Source: VAZQ01 sp963827585
GTDB lineage: Bacteria > Pseudomonadota > Alphaproteobacteria > Rhizobiales > Xanthobacteraceae
Direction of reading: 5' to 3'
Assembly: GCA_963827585.1 (NCBI GenBank)
Contig: CAWHCK010000060.1
Coordinates: 124,001 to 188,000, forward strand
DNA length: 64,000 bases
The notes beneath the pieces are model-generated. The model was not told the origin of the DNA. It saw only the letters and a program-made list of their open reading frames with translations, and did not search any database. Made by a program: the position numbers and the translations under genes. Below are positions 17,036 to 26,389 of this stretch, in pieces (within the stretch, counting starts at the first letter, position 1; each line of letters begins with the position of its first letter).

Positions 17036-18859
17036 TCACCACCGGCGCTCGAACATCTTGCGCAGGTAGATCGCGGTGCCGTTCATGGCGAAGAGAAAGA
17101 CCAGCAGCACCATGATCGCGGCCGCGGTCTTGGCCTGGAAGGCGATCTCGGGCAGATCCGACCAGAGATAGATCTGGACCGGCAGGACGGTGGCGGCGTC
17201 GGTAATTCCCTTCGGAGCCTCGACGATGAACGCCACCATGCCGATCATCAGGAGCGGCGCCGTCTCGCCGAGCGCATGCGCCATGCCGATGATGGTTCCG
17301 GTCATGATACCGGGCATGGCAAGCGGCAGAACGTGGTGGAAAATCGCCTGCTGCTGGGAGGCGCCGACCCCGAGTGCGGCCTCCTTGATCGATGGCGGCA
17401 CCGCCTTCAACGCGGCGCGCGAAGCGATGATGATCGTCGGCAGCACGAGCAACGCGAGCACGAGGCCGCCGACGAGGGGAGCTGAACGCGGAAGTCCGAC
17501 GAAATTGAGGAACACCGCCAGTCCGAGCAGGCCGAAAACGATCGAAGGAACGGCGGCCAGGTTGTTGATGTTCACTTCGATAATCTCGGTCATGCGGTTC
17601 TTCGGCGCGAACTCTTCCAGATAGATCGCGGCGGCGACGCCGATCGGAAGGCACAGCACGAGGGTTACGAGCAATGTCAGCGCCGAGCCGATAAGGGCAC
17701 CCTTGATACCCGCAAGCTCCGGCTCCCGGCTGTCTCCTGAGGTGAAAAAGGACCAATTGAACACCTTCTCGACGAGTGCTTTGTCCTGCAGGCGCTCGAG
17801 CCAGGCGACTTCGCGGTCGCTCACGCGCCGGTTCGACTCCGGCGTGCTGTAGGTCAGAATTTGCCACTTTCCGGGACCCGCGTCCGCGGTCGATTCCAGC
17901 GGCAGCAGCACGGTGCCGGTCGCTTTGGCGTTGCCGAGCTGTGTAATCTTGACCAGACCACCGTTGACTGCGACGAGCAGGCTCGGAACCTTGTCGTCCA
18001 AGGGCTCCTCGATCGCGGCGCCGTCGAAGCGAGTTTGCAGGGCTGCCGCCTGGTCGTCGAGCTCTTTTACCCTTTGCGACAGACTTTCGATCTCGCCGGT
18101 CAAGCTTGCAAGATCGCGTTGGAGAGATGTCGACGCAGGCGCCAGGGCAAGTCCCCGCTCGAGCTCCGCCTTGCGCGCCTCGATGCTGCGGATGATCGGC
18201 CGTAAGGTGTCGGCGTCCTTGCGAATTGCCCGCGCCTGCACCGACATGGCCTGCTTCACCGTTACGATATCGGGAGCGAAGTCGTTGGACGAGCTCAGCA
18301 ACACGACTTCGCTCGTGGTGGCGCTCGGAGTTAGGATTCCGCGGCCGGGGCGCTGCCCGATGCGGGTACCGATGCCCTTGTAGTAGAGGTCGGCATCATC
18401 CGACATCAGTGCCGGCACCTTGACCGTCTGTCCGATGAGTGACGGATCGGCAACGACGCGTTCGCGCAGCACGTCGGAAGCGCCCGAGGACAGGATGCCG
18501 TCGAGCAAGCGGCGGCCGGCACGATCGCTCACATCGGGAAATTGCGCCCGCAGCGCGTTGCGCACCAGGGCGTGGAAGTCGGCCGCGCGGATAACGGCCG
18601 GATCCCGCGTTCCCTGCGGGTCGACCTCGGCGCGGTCAACCGGGACGTCGAGCACCAGGCGGTTCTGCCAAAAGGCGGGATAGCCGCGAACGACGATGTC
18701 CGACAGCACGACGACAAGGAAGAGCGCGGTCAGACCGATCGCGGCAAGTCCATAGAACTTGAAGCGGGCTTCGGCCCGATAGCGCGCACGAACGCGTGCT
18801 TTCGCCACATCGGACGTCAAGTCGAGCGTGCGAACGCCAGGAAGGGCGAAGTCAGTCAT
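17036..18859 (-). CDS. pstA: Phosphate ABC transporter permease PstA with large periplasmic coiled-coil insertion
   Basis: 607 residues, about twice the length of E. coli PstA. One transmembrane helix (about residues 35-58) is followed by roughly 320 extra residues, then the usual permease core with helices from about 385 to the end and the ATPase-contact loop KEAALGVGASQQQAIFHHVLP. The insertion contains a strong coiled coil, from about residue 205 to 270 (ARKAELERGLALAPAS, LTGEIESLSQRVKELDDQAA). Alphaproteobacterial PstA proteins are known to have N-terminal extensions, but the function of this one is unknown. It overlaps pstC by 8 bp. Confidence 0.93.
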   Translation of the reverse strand: MTDFALPGVRTLDLTSDVAKARVRARYRAEARFKFYGLAAIGLTALFLVVVLSDIVVRGYPAFWQNRLVLDVPVDRAEVDPQGTRDPAVIRAADFHALVRNALRAQFPDVSDRAGRRLLDGILSSGASDVLRERVVADPSLIGQTVKVPALMSDDADLYYKGIGTRIGQRPGRGILTPSATTSEVVLLSSSNDFAPDIVTVKQAMSVQARAIRKDADTLRPIIRSIEARKAELERGLALAPASTSLQRDLASLTGEIESLSQRVKELDDQAAALQTRFDGAAIEEPLDDKVPSLLVAVNGGLVKITQLGNAKATGTVLLPLESTADAGPGKWQILTYSTPESNRRVSDREVAWLERLQDKALVEKVFNWSFFTSGDSREPELAGIKGALIGSALTLLVTLVLCLPIGVAAAIYLEEFAPKNRMTEIIEVNINNLAAVPSIVFGLLGLAVFLNFVGLPRSAPLVGGLVLALLVLPTIIIASRAALKAVPPSIKEAALGVGASQQQAIFHHVLPLAMPGIMTGTIIGMAHALGETAPLLMIGMVAFIVEAPKGITDAATVLPVQIYLWSDLPEIAFQAKTAAAIMVLLVFLFAMNGTAIYLRKMFERRW

Positions 18860-20219
18860 ATTGCTCCCGGTATCTCTTGACGACCTGCAGCGCGACCACG
18901 TTCAGCATCAGCGTGAAGAAGAACAGGACGAATCCGAGCGCAAAGGCGGAGAGGGTCTTGGCGCTGTCGAACTCCTGGTCTCCGACCAGGATGGTCTTGA
19001 TCTGAACCGTGAACGTCGTCACGGCCTCGAACGGATTGAAGGTGAGATTTGCCGCCAGGCCGGCCGCCATGACGACGATCATGGTCTCGCCGACGGCGCG
19101 GCTGATGGCCAGCATGAAAGCGGAGACGATCCCCGCGAACGCCGCCGGTAGCACCACTTTCTTGATGGTCTCCGACTTGGTGGCGCCCATGCCGTAGGAG
19201 CCGTCCCGCAGCGACTGCGGCACCGCGTTGATGATGTCGTCCGACAGCGACGACACGAAGGGAATGATCATCATTCCCATCACCACGCCGGCGGCGAGCG
19301 CGCTTTCCGAGGCGACGTTGAGCCCCAGCATCTGCCCGGTCTCGCGAATCCAGGGCGCCAGGCTCAGCGCGGCGAAGAAGCCGAGCACGACCGTCGGAAT
19401 CCCGGCGAGGATTTCCAGGACCGGCTTTGCGAAAGCGCGGAAACGCGGGCTGGCATACTCGGCCATGTAGATCGCAGCGAACAGGCCGATCGGTCCGGCG
19501 ATCAACATGGCGATCACGGTGATGAGCAACGTGCCGGTGACCAGGGGCACGATTCCGAACGCGCCGGAAGAGCCGACCTGGTCGGCCCGGATGGCGGTTT
19601 GCGGGCTCCAATGCAGACCGAAGAGGAATTCGGCCGGCGAGACCTTTTCGAAGAAGCGAACCGTCTCGAACAGCACCGACGCAACGATGCCGACGGTGGT
19701 GAGGACGGCCACGCAGGCGGCCGCGAACAGAACGCCCTTGACGACGCGCTCCACCTGATTGCGCGCGCGGAACTGGGCCGACAAGGCGCGCAGACCGAAT
19801 GCAAGGCCGAGAAGTCCGAACACCAGCCCGGCTGCAAGGATGAGGCCGTTGGCCCATGACCTGACCGAGACATAGGTCTCTGCGGCACGACGCAGGGCGG
19901 GCGTCGCATCGCCGGAATACCTGCCGGAAGCGAACTCTTCGATGTCGCGCAGCACGGCGCTTCGGCGCAACGGGTCATCGACGACCGACGGGTCGAAAGC
20001 CGTCAGGGCCTTGTTCTCCACGATCCAGTTCGCCACCGGAACGCCGATCGCGAAGATCAGAAGCAGCGGCACAAGCACGGTGATGGCGACAAACGCGCCG
20101 TGATAGGGGGGGCGCGAATGGAGCTGGACGTCACGTCCCGCCGCCGCCGCCCGCGACCGGCCGAACAGATATCCGACGACGATCAGGAGCGCGAGGCCGG
20201 CGAAATAGACGAGACCCAT
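18852..20219 (-). CDS. pstC: Phosphate ABC transporter permease PstC
   Basis: 455 residues with extra N-terminal helices and a periplasmic loop (about 80-130) compared with the E. coli protein. The permease core includes FGIVPLVTGTLLITVIAMLI, the PSVV-like stretch LEILAGIPTVVLGFFA and the coupling loop GSYGMGATKSETIKKVVLPA. It forms the membrane channel with PstA. There is a 95-bp gap after pstS. Confidence 0.95.
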   Translation of the reverse strand: MGLVYFAGLALLIVVGYLFGRSRAAAAGRDVQLHSRPPYHGAFVAITVLVPLLLIFAIGVPVANWIVENKALTAFDPSVVDDPLRRSAVLRDIEEFASGRYSGDATPALRRAAETYVSVRSWANGLILAAGLVFGLLGLAFGLRALSAQFRARNQVERVVKGVLFAAACVAVLTTVGIVASVLFETVRFFEKVSPAEFLFGLHWSPQTAIRADQVGSSGAFGIVPLVTGTLLITVIAMLIAGPIGLFAAIYMAEYASPRFRAFAKPVLEILAGIPTVVLGFFAALSLAPWIRETGQMLGLNVASESALAAGVVMGMMIIPFVSSLSDDIINAVPQSLRDGSYGMGATKSETIKKVVLPAAFAGIVSAFMLAISRAVGETMIVVMAAGLAANLTFNPFEAVTTFTVQIKTILVGDQEFDSAKTLSAFALGFVLFFFTLMLNVVALQVVKRYREQYD

Positions 20220-20314
20220 CGACCGCGACTCCGGTTCAGGATTGAGTCAACAACAACGCTGCATCGGGGAACGACGACCGCGCGGACGCGGTCGCCGCTC
20301 CGGACTTAACGCGG

Positions 20315-21365
20315 TTACGAACTCGGCGCCTGCATCGGGGTCAAGCCGGACACATTCTTGCGAACGGTCTCGAGCTCGGCTTTCGGCAGCGTCACGAGGC
20401 CCTTCTTGGCGAGATATCCGTCCTCGCCGAGCGCCTTGTTGGAGACGTACTCGGCAGCGAACTTGTCGACGCCGGGAACCATCCCGACATGCTGCTTCTT
20501 GACGTACACGAACAGCGGGCGGGAACCCTTGTACTTGCCGGTGGAGATATTGTCGTAGGTGGGTTCGCTGCCATCGAATGCCACGCCGCGCAGCTTGGCG
20601 GCATTTTCCTCGAGGAACGAGTATCCGAAGATCCCGAAGGCGTTCTTGTTGGCTTCGAGCTTCTGCACGATCACGTTGTCGTTCTCGCCAGCCTCGATAT
20701 AGGCGCCGTCCTCACGGATCGACTTCCATGCCTTTTCGAACGCCTTGGGGTCCGACTTCTTGAGTTCCTGCATAGCGGGTATCTGCTCGGCGCCCGCCTC
20801 CATGAACAGCTCGTGCAGCGAATCGCGCGTGCCGGAGGTGGGCGGCGGCCCGAGCACCTCGATCTTGATGTTCGGCAGCGTGCGATCGATGTCCGACCAG
20901 TTCTTGTAGGGGTTGGAAACGAGCTTGCCGTCCGGGCCGGGAACTTCCTTCGCCAGCGCCAGGAACAGCTGGCCGCAGCGTCAGCTTCATCGGGGTGCCC
21001 TGCTTCGACTGCGTCAGGGTTAGCCCATCGAACCCGATCTTGATCTCGACGATGTCCTTGACGCCGTTCTTCTGGCAGTCATCGAACTCGTTCTTCTTCA
21101 TGGCGCGCGAGGCGTTGGTTGCATCGGGATGCCCTTCGCCGACGCCGGCGCAGAACAGCTTCATGCCGCCGCCGGTGCCGGTCGACTCGACGACCGGCGT
21201 CTTCATGCCGGAGGTCTTGCCGAACTGCTCGGCGACCGTCGTGGTGAAGGGATAGACGGTGGACGATCCGACGATGCGGATCTGGTCGCGGGCTTCGGCG
21301 TGGCCGGCAGACAATACGCCGGTGGTCGCGAGCGCGAGTGCGCTGGCGAATGTCGCGAACTTCAT
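20315..21365 (-). CDS. pstS: Phosphate-binding protein, frameshifted
   Basis: A periplasmic phosphate-binding protein of the type that opens RDQIRIVGSSTVYPFTTTVA and contains ESTGTGGGMKLFCAGVG, distinct from the two E. coli-like paralogues upstream. Signal peptide MKFATFASALALATTGVLSA, cleaved near AEA. The frame breaks at about 20972: the N-terminal frame runs to MKLTLR, and the C-terminal frame (IKIEVLGPPPTSGTRDSLHE ...) follows if one C is removed, restoring QLFLALAKEVPG. It is next to pstC and is preceded by a near-perfect Pho box. Confidence 0.9.
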
Positions 21366-21581
21366 GGTTTTCTCCTGTCCTGACTTGAGTTTTGGGGCCG
21401 GAAAGTAAGATGGCGCAGGCCTTGGCCCGCGACCGCTCCCTAACGGCTCTTGTTGCGATCGGTCCTGTCGTACGCAGTAACGACGCAGCTCGGATGACGC
21501 ATTGGACCAGGCTCTGTGATGGCCCATTCCGAGGTCGCCAGCATCCCTACGCGTCCCATGTCATGGTTCTATGATGATGAG

Positions 21582-21599
21582 ATGACAGTTGGATGACAA
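21582..21599 (-). promoter_or_regulatory. Pho box upstream of pstS
   Basis: On the minus strand: TTGTCAT-CCAA-CTGTCAT. One half matches the consensus CTGTCAT exactly, the other at 6 of 7, with the canonical 4-bp spacer. It lies 217 bp before the pstS start codon, implying a long leader. Strongest Pho box in the window. Confidence 0.8.
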
Positions 21600-21846
21600 T
21601 CTAAGATATTGTAAAAACTTATGAATTGCCGTTGAGGGGTGGAATTGGCTGGTGGAACTCGGGCCTTGCGTTGCTCGAGCGGAGGCAACCAATCCGGCAT
21701 GTCGAGTTGCCGATCGATTGCGCGGCTGCCCGCGTCCCTATTGCTTGTTTCTAGGGTCGGGAGCTGACAGCGAGATGACACCTGATGACGCTTGGCCGTT
21801 GGAATGGCGGCAACGAGCGCGCGCCTAGTTAGCGTCGATCGAGCGC

Positions 21847-22045
21847 CGCGGTTGTCATCGTCCGCGAAAGCGGACGATCCAGTAATCACCGGACTTGGTT
21901 TCGGGCATCGCTCCGGCCTCGATCATCCCTATACGGGTTACTGGATGCCCGCCTTCGCGGGCATGACAACGGAGAGATCGTGCTTCCAGCCTAATCTTGA
22001 CGCCTATCTCCCCAACCCTCCCCCGCAGGCGGGGGAGGGAGCCGA
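21847..22045. repeat. Cluster of intergenic palindromic repeats
   Basis: Contains GTCATCGTCCGCGAAAGCGG followed by the GATCCAGTAATCACCGGACT unit, then a related CGGGTTACTGGATGCCCGCC / GCGGGCATGACA unit, and finally a CCCTCCCCCGCAGGCGGGGGAGGG hairpin. The first and last recur in inverted or direct form at 25853-25965. The rest of the 21366-22102 gap shows only the Pho box and unassigned DNA. Confidence 0.65.
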
Positions 22046-22102
22046 CCGAATTCGCGGCGCGTCCGTAGACGTTCGCCTCACGACCGGCGCCCGCGGCACC
22101 GA

Positions 22103-23152
22103 TCACCGCGAGGTGGCGAAGACGGGCTTGCCGCTCGCGTCCTTGATCTCGGACGCCCACAGCTTCTGAACCATGCTGACGACGTTGGCGGGCATCGGAA
22201 CGTAGTCGAGCTCCTCCGCCATCTTGCCGCCCTTGGCATAGGTCCAGGCGAAGAACTTGAGCGCCTCGCGCGCGGCGTCCGGATCGGTCGGCTGCTTGTG
22301 CATGAGCACGAAGGTGGCGCTGGTGATCGGCCACGCTTCCGGACCCGGCTCGTTGGTCAGGATCACGCCGAAGCCGGGCGTTGCCTCCCAGTTCGCTCTG
22401 CGGGCGGCCGCCGCGAACGATGCGACGGAGGGCGCAACGATCCTGCCGTACATGTTCACGAGCGCGGCATAGGTCAGCTTGTTCTTCCGGGCATACGAGT
22501 ATTCGACATAGCCGATCGAATTTTTGGTGCGGGCGACGGTGGTGGCGACGCCTTCGTTGCCCCGGGCGCCGATGCCGGTCGGCCAGTCAACGGAGGTGAT
22601 CGAGCCGACCTTCGATTTCCACTCCGCGCTCACCTTGGTGAGATAATCGGTGAACACGAAGGTCGTGCCGGAACCGTCCGAGCGCCGCACCACGGCGATG
22701 GGCTGCGACGGCAGCTTCGCGTTTGGATTGAGCTTGCGAATCGCCGCGCCGTTCCATGACTTGATCTCGCCGAGGAAGATCCTGGCCAAGGTCGGGCCGT
22801 CGAGGGTGAGGTCGCCGGTCTTGACGCCCTCGACATTGACCACCGCCACGACGCCGCCCAGGACGGTCGGGAACTGGACGAGGCCTTGGCTGTCCAAGTC
22901 CGCGGCGCTCAGCGGCATGTCGGAGGCCCCGAAGGTCACCTCCTTGTCCTGGATCCGCGAAATGCCGGCGCCCGAACCGACCGCTTGATAGTTCACGGTG
23001 ACGCCGGTCTCTTTCTTGTAGGCCTCCGCCCATTTCGCGTAGATCGGATAGGGGAAGGTCGCGCCGGCACCCGAAACGTCGGCAGCAACGGCAGGGCCAA
23101 TCGCCGCCGCGGCGAGGAAGCCGGTCGCCGTCAGCGTGCGCAAGAACGTCAA
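22103..23152 (-). CDS. pstS: Phosphate-binding protein, E. coli PstS type, copy 2
   Basis: 349 residues, TTG start after a CAGGAGGGAG ribosome-binding site, signal peptide ending AVAADVSG. Hallmarks of the E. coli-type phosphate binder: GAGATFPYPIYAKWAEAYKK, GSGAGISRIQDKEVTFGASD, the phosphate-ligand loop RRSDGSGTTFVFTDYL, and KNSIGYVEYSYA. It is about 75% similar by eye to the next paralogue, so the pair arose by tandem duplication. A Pho-box array lies 63 bp upstream. Confidence 0.94.
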   Translation of the reverse strand: MTFLRTLTATGFLAAAAIGPAVAADVSGAGATFPYPIYAKWAEAYKKETGVTVNYQAVGSGAGISRIQDKEVTFGASDMPLSAADLDSQGLVQFPTVLGGVVAVVNVEGVKTGDLTLDGPTLARIFLGEIKSWNGAAIRKLNPNAKLPSQPIAVVRRSDGSGTTFVFTDYLTKVSAEWKSKVGSITSVDWPTGIGARGNEGVATTVARTKNSIGYVEYSYARKNKLTYAALVNMYGRIVAPSVASFAAAARRANWEATPGFGVILTNEPGPEAWPITSATFVLMHKQPTDPDAAREALKFFAWTYAKGGKMAEELDYVPMPANVVSMVQKLWASEIKDASGKPVFATSR

Positions 23153-23214
23153 GGCTCCCTCCTGTCGGCTTCAAGACGAAATGGGCGAGCCCGACCCCCG
23201 CCCCCATTGGCTTT

Positions 23215-23243
23215 ATGACCATTCTGCAACAATTGGATGACAA
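23215..23243 (-). promoter_or_regulatory. Three-half-site Pho box
   Basis: On the minus strand the units TTGTCAT, TTGTTGC and TGGTCAT repeat every 11 bp with spacers CCAA and AGAA. Outer units match CTGTCAT well and the middle unit poorly. The 11-bp spacing is that of tandem PhoB dimers. It lies 63 bp before the TTG start of the second pstS. Confidence 0.6.
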
Positions 23244-23305
23244 CCTAACCGGTTGGGAATATTGCGGTTCATGCGTGGCGCAGGGCTGCAATCGGCCGGC
23301 ACCGA

Positions 23306-24355
23306 TCACCTCGAAGCAGCGAAGATCGGCTTGCCGCTCGCATCCTTGATTTCGGATGCCCAGAGCTTCTCAACGGCGCTGACGACGTTGGGCGGCATTG
23401 GGACATAGCCCAGGTCCTCCGCCATCTTGCCGCCCTTGGCATAGGCCCAGGCGAAGAATTTGAGCGCCTCGCGGGCGGCGTCCGGATCGGTCGGCTGCTT
23501 GTGCATGAGCACGAAGGTGGCGCTGGTGACCGGCCACGCCTCGGCACCGGCTTGGTCAGTCAGGATGACGCCGAAGCCGGGCGTCCCTTCCCAGTTCGCG
23601 CCGGCGGCGGCAGCGGTGAAGGCTGCAATGGTCGGCGCAACGGCCTTGCCGTCCCGGTTCACCAGCTTGCCGTAGGTGAGCCGATGCGGCCTGACATGGG
23701 CGTATTCGACATAGCCGATCGAGCCCTTGGTACGGGCGACGGTGGCGGCGACGCCGTCGTTGCCTTTGGCGCCGATGCCGGTCGGCCAGTCCACGGAGGT
23801 GATCGACCCGACCTTCGACTTCCAGTCCACGCTCACCTTGGAGAGATAGTCGGTGAAGGCGAAGGTGGTGCCGGAACCGTCGGAGCGATGCACCACGGCG
23901 ATGGCCTGCGACGGCAGCTTCACCTTTGGATTGAGCTTGCGAATCGCCGCGTCGTTCCACGACTTGATCTCGCCGAGGAAGATCCTGGCCAAGGTTGGAC
24001 CGTCGAGGGCGAGGTCGCCGCTCTTGACGCCCTCGATATTGACCACCGGCACGACGCCGCCCACGACGGTCGGAAACTGCACGAGACCATGGGCGCTCAG
24101 GTCCTCGACCTTCAGCGGCATCTCGGAGGTCCCGAAGGTCACCTCCTTGTCCTGGATCTGCTGAATGCCGTCACCCGACCCGATCGCCTGATAGCGCAGC
24201 GCGATGCCGGTCTCTTTCTTGTAGGTCTCGCCCCATTTCGCGTAGATGGGATAGGGGAAGGTCGCGCCGGCACCCGATATGTCGGTGGCGATGGCGGGGA
24301 CAACTGCGGACACCGTGAAGGAGGCGGCCGCCGCGAGGACGCGGACAAGAATCAA
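23306..24355 (-). CDS. pstS: Phosphate-binding protein, E. coli PstS type, copy 3
   Basis: 350 residues from a TTG at 24355. This start is preferred over the upstream ATG at 24397 because AGAGGAGGGA stands 4 bases before it, exactly as in the tandem paralogue, and because the signal peptide then begins properly (ILVRVLAAAASFTVSAVVPA). Core motifs match copy 2: GAGATFPYPIYAKWGETYKK, HRSDGSGTTFAFTDYL and KGSIGYVEYAHV. No Pho box was found directly upstream, so it may depend on another promoter or be under different control. Confidence 0.92.
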   Translation of the reverse strand: MILVRVLAAAASFTVSAVVPAIATDISGAGATFPYPIYAKWGETYKKETGIALRYQAIGSGDGIQQIQDKEVTFGTSEMPLKVEDLSAHGLVQFPTVVGGVVPVVNIEGVKSGDLALDGPTLARIFLGEIKSWNDAAIRKLNPKVKLPSQAIAVVHRSDGSGTTFAFTDYLSKVSVDWKSKVGSITSVDWPTGIGAKGNDGVAATVARTKGSIGYVEYAHVRPHRLTYGKLVNRDGKAVAPTIAAFTAAAAGANWEGTPGFGVILTDQAGAEAWPVTSATFVLMHKQPTDPDAAREALKFFAWAYAKGGKMAEDLGYVPMPPNVVSAVEKLWASEIKDASGKPIFAASR

Positions 24356-24516
24356 GACTTCCCTCCTCTTGCCGTCCGGACGAATGCGCGCATGCAAACG
24401 ACCTTCGGGCGCCCCCGCAACGCATCTTGGATTGCCGCAATGTCAGTGGCAACCCCGTCCGGCCTGAATCCCCTTCCTGGATACGTCGCGCCTTCCGCTA
24501 CGCCGTTTGGAGAAAC

Positions 24517-24540
24517 GGCTCCGGTCGGAGAACCGGAGCC
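24517..24540 (-). terminator. Hairpin downstream of the metallo-hydrolase gene
   Basis: A perfect 9-bp stem, GGCTCCGGT/ACCGGAGCC, with a 6-base loop, 30 bp past the metallo-hydrolase stop codon. No clear run of T follows, so termination is only suggested. The remaining 24400-24569 holds nothing else recognisable. Confidence 0.35.
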
Positions 24541-24569
24541 GAAGGGTGATCCGCAAGGATGTGCGATTC

Positions 24570-25508
24570 TTAGGTACCCCTGCCCCAAAGTCCGCAATAG
24601 CGCCGCGCGATGAAGGGCAGGCTCTGTTCATAGCCGGGCCAGGTCGCGTATTTCGGCAGCTTGAACTCTTTTTCTGCCGTATCCCAGCATTTGCCTTCTT
24701 GGCCGAGCTTTTTCATCTCGGCAGAAGCCTCTTGTAGCAGCGTCAGCTGGTCCTGAACGTCCTGCTTGGTGCCGAGCCGGCCACCAGAATCCGGATGGCC
24801 TGGAATTAGCCGGTCCCAATCCATGCCGAGCACTTTCTTGATCGAGTCCTCGGCCTCCAGCGGATAGAAGTCAATCATGCCTCTACCCGGCAGCCTGCCG
24901 ACCGGAAGGAAATCGACGACGAAGACGATCTTCTCCCTGGGCAGCCGCATGACCAGCGTCGAGTCGGAATGGTTCAGTCCGACATAGCTCAGTTCGAGCG
25001 TCGTGCCGCCGAGCGTGATGGTACGGTCGGTGTCGACGGTCTCGTCTGGAGGCGGCGTGTGCGGATCCTTCAGCACGTCCAGCCGCTCCTTGGCACGCTT
25101 GTGCGCCACAATGGTAGCGCCGGCATCCTTGAACGCCTTTCCGCCTGCGATGTGATCGAAATGGTGGTGGCTGTAGATCAGGTAACGGATCGGCGCCTGC
25201 GTCACCTTCTTGATCTCGTCGATGTATTGCTGCCCGCCTGTCGGCCGGCCATAGGCGACGGGATCCGTGGCGATCACGCCCTCGGGCGTGACAATGAACA
25301 TCGCCTGATGGTTGCCGTTGCGGAAGATGTAGACGTTCTCCGTGCCCTCGACCTTCCTTGTCTCGATCTGTGGCCGCGACGGTTGCCCGGCCGCCGCCCC
25401 GGGCTGGGCGCTCGGAGCGGTAGGCTGCGCCGGCGCCTGCGACCAACCGGGGCTCGCAATTGCCGTCAGGACCATTGCCGCTATGGACGCAAGTAACATC
25501 CGTGCCAT
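24570..25508 (-). CDS. Exported metallo-beta-lactamase-fold hydrolase
   Basis: 312 residues with a signal peptide (MARMLLASIAAMVLTAIASP). After a Pro/Ala-rich linker comes the fold: MFIVTPEGVIATDP, the zinc motif HHHFDH (IYSHHHFDHIAGGK, about residue 120), the third-site His in GLNHSDSTLVM, Asp in VFVVDFLPVG, and the last His in LIPGHPDSGG. All metal ligands are present, so it is likely an active periplasmic hydrolase. Substrate unknown. It lies on the same strand as the pst genes and may be controlled with them, but no Pho box was seen ahead of it. Confidence 0.85.
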   Translation of the reverse strand: MARMLLASIAAMVLTAIASPGWSQAPAQPTAPSAQPGAAAGQPSRPQIETRKVEGTENVYIFRNGNHQAMFIVTPEGVIATDPVAYGRPTGGQQYIDEIKKVTQAPIRYLIYSHHHFDHIAGGKAFKDAGATIVAHKRAKERLDVLKDPHTPPPDETVDTDRTITLGGTTLELSYVGLNHSDSTLVMRLPREKIVFVVDFLPVGRLPGRGMIDFYPLEAEDSIKKVLGMDWDRLIPGHPDSGGRLGTKQDVQDQLTLLQEASAEMKKLGQEGKCWDTAEKEFKLPKYATWPGYEQSLPFIARRYCGLWGRGT

Positions 25509-25852
25509 GTTTTTTCCTCCCTGTGATGGCGCGGTTTTCGCCCGTGCCGTTGCGCAGTTCGCGCCGGCGGATTAGGACCACGCCAATTGCGGTCAAAATC
25601 ATATCACGTTGCGCGAGCGAGGTCCGGCCGTCTTGGAGCCGGTCAAAGAGCCGCGAATAACGGACATTCGCCGGGGCGGTCGGCGTATCCGTTCAGTGGC
25701 CATGGACTAGACCGCTCGCGCGGTGGATCACCGCGCCGTCGCCTTGACGTGCCCGCTGAGCTGCACCCCGGGCCGGTACGGCGGAGCAATTTCCATCGGC
25801 CGATCGTCTATCCACGGGATGGAAGCGGAGTGATTGAGGCCGAAGCGATGTC

Positions 25853-25965
25853 CTAAACCCAGTCCGGTGATTACTGGATCGTCCGCTTTCGCGGACGATG
25901 ACAACCGAGGGATTCTTAAGTTAGCGCCCATGACCCCAACCCTCCCCCTTTCAGGGGAGGGAGCA
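25853..25965. repeat. Palindromic repeat cluster (second location)
   Basis: ACCCAGTCCGGTGATTACTG and GATCGTCCGCTTTCGCGGAC are the reverse complement of the unit near 21850-21900. A CCCTCCCCCTTTCAGGGGAG hairpin follows, as it does there. The two clusters share the same order of units. The surrounding 25509-26370 contains no convincing gene. Confidence 0.65.
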
Positions 25966-26037
25966 CACCGAATTCGCTGCTTGTACTGATCCAAATCGAT
26001 CGGGACGCGCTCTAAATTTAGTGTGATGGAGATAATG

Positions 26038-26260
26038 GTGGCTCGACCACGGTGATGGGCTACTAAAGGCTCAAGGGATTAATCACCGAGCCGAGCCACG
26101 CCGACTGTCTCACGGGTACGCTGGGCGCGCCACTCGTTCTCGGCGGGACCGTAAACAAGAAGTTAAAGACTGACTCCTGCGACGAGCGGGCGAGACTTTA
26201 GGAAGCCCGCTAACTCGTAATCTCGAGTTCCGGGTACTCAGACAGCCGAGACGGGCTAAA
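26038..26260. other. Unexplained stretch with nested stems, possible structured RNA or element remnant
   Basis: Lower GC than its surroundings and no usable reading frame. GTGGCTCG at 26038-26045 pairs with CGAGCCAC at 26092-26099, and inside it GGTGAT (26051-26056) pairs with ATCACC (26082-26087). Further on, GCGGGC/GCCCGC and AGCCCG/CGGGCT can pair. It ends about 110 bp before the tandem duplication. I do not recognise any known RNA family; it could be a decayed mobile element. Confidence 0.3.
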
Positions 26261-26389
26261 ACAAATCCACGGCCCTCCCTGAGTCACTGAGAACCCCACA
26301 TGCCACCTCGACCCATGTGACGCAGACGAGTATTATTGCTTTATAGGGATTGCCCCGACCCTGCGGTTGTGCTGCCCGGGAGCAGGCGG

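Noticed and set aside
26000..26370. Group II intron, 6S RNA or tmRNA
   Set aside because: Searched by eye for a domain V hairpin, tRNA-like ends and the tag frame; none was found, so only an unexplained structured region is reported.
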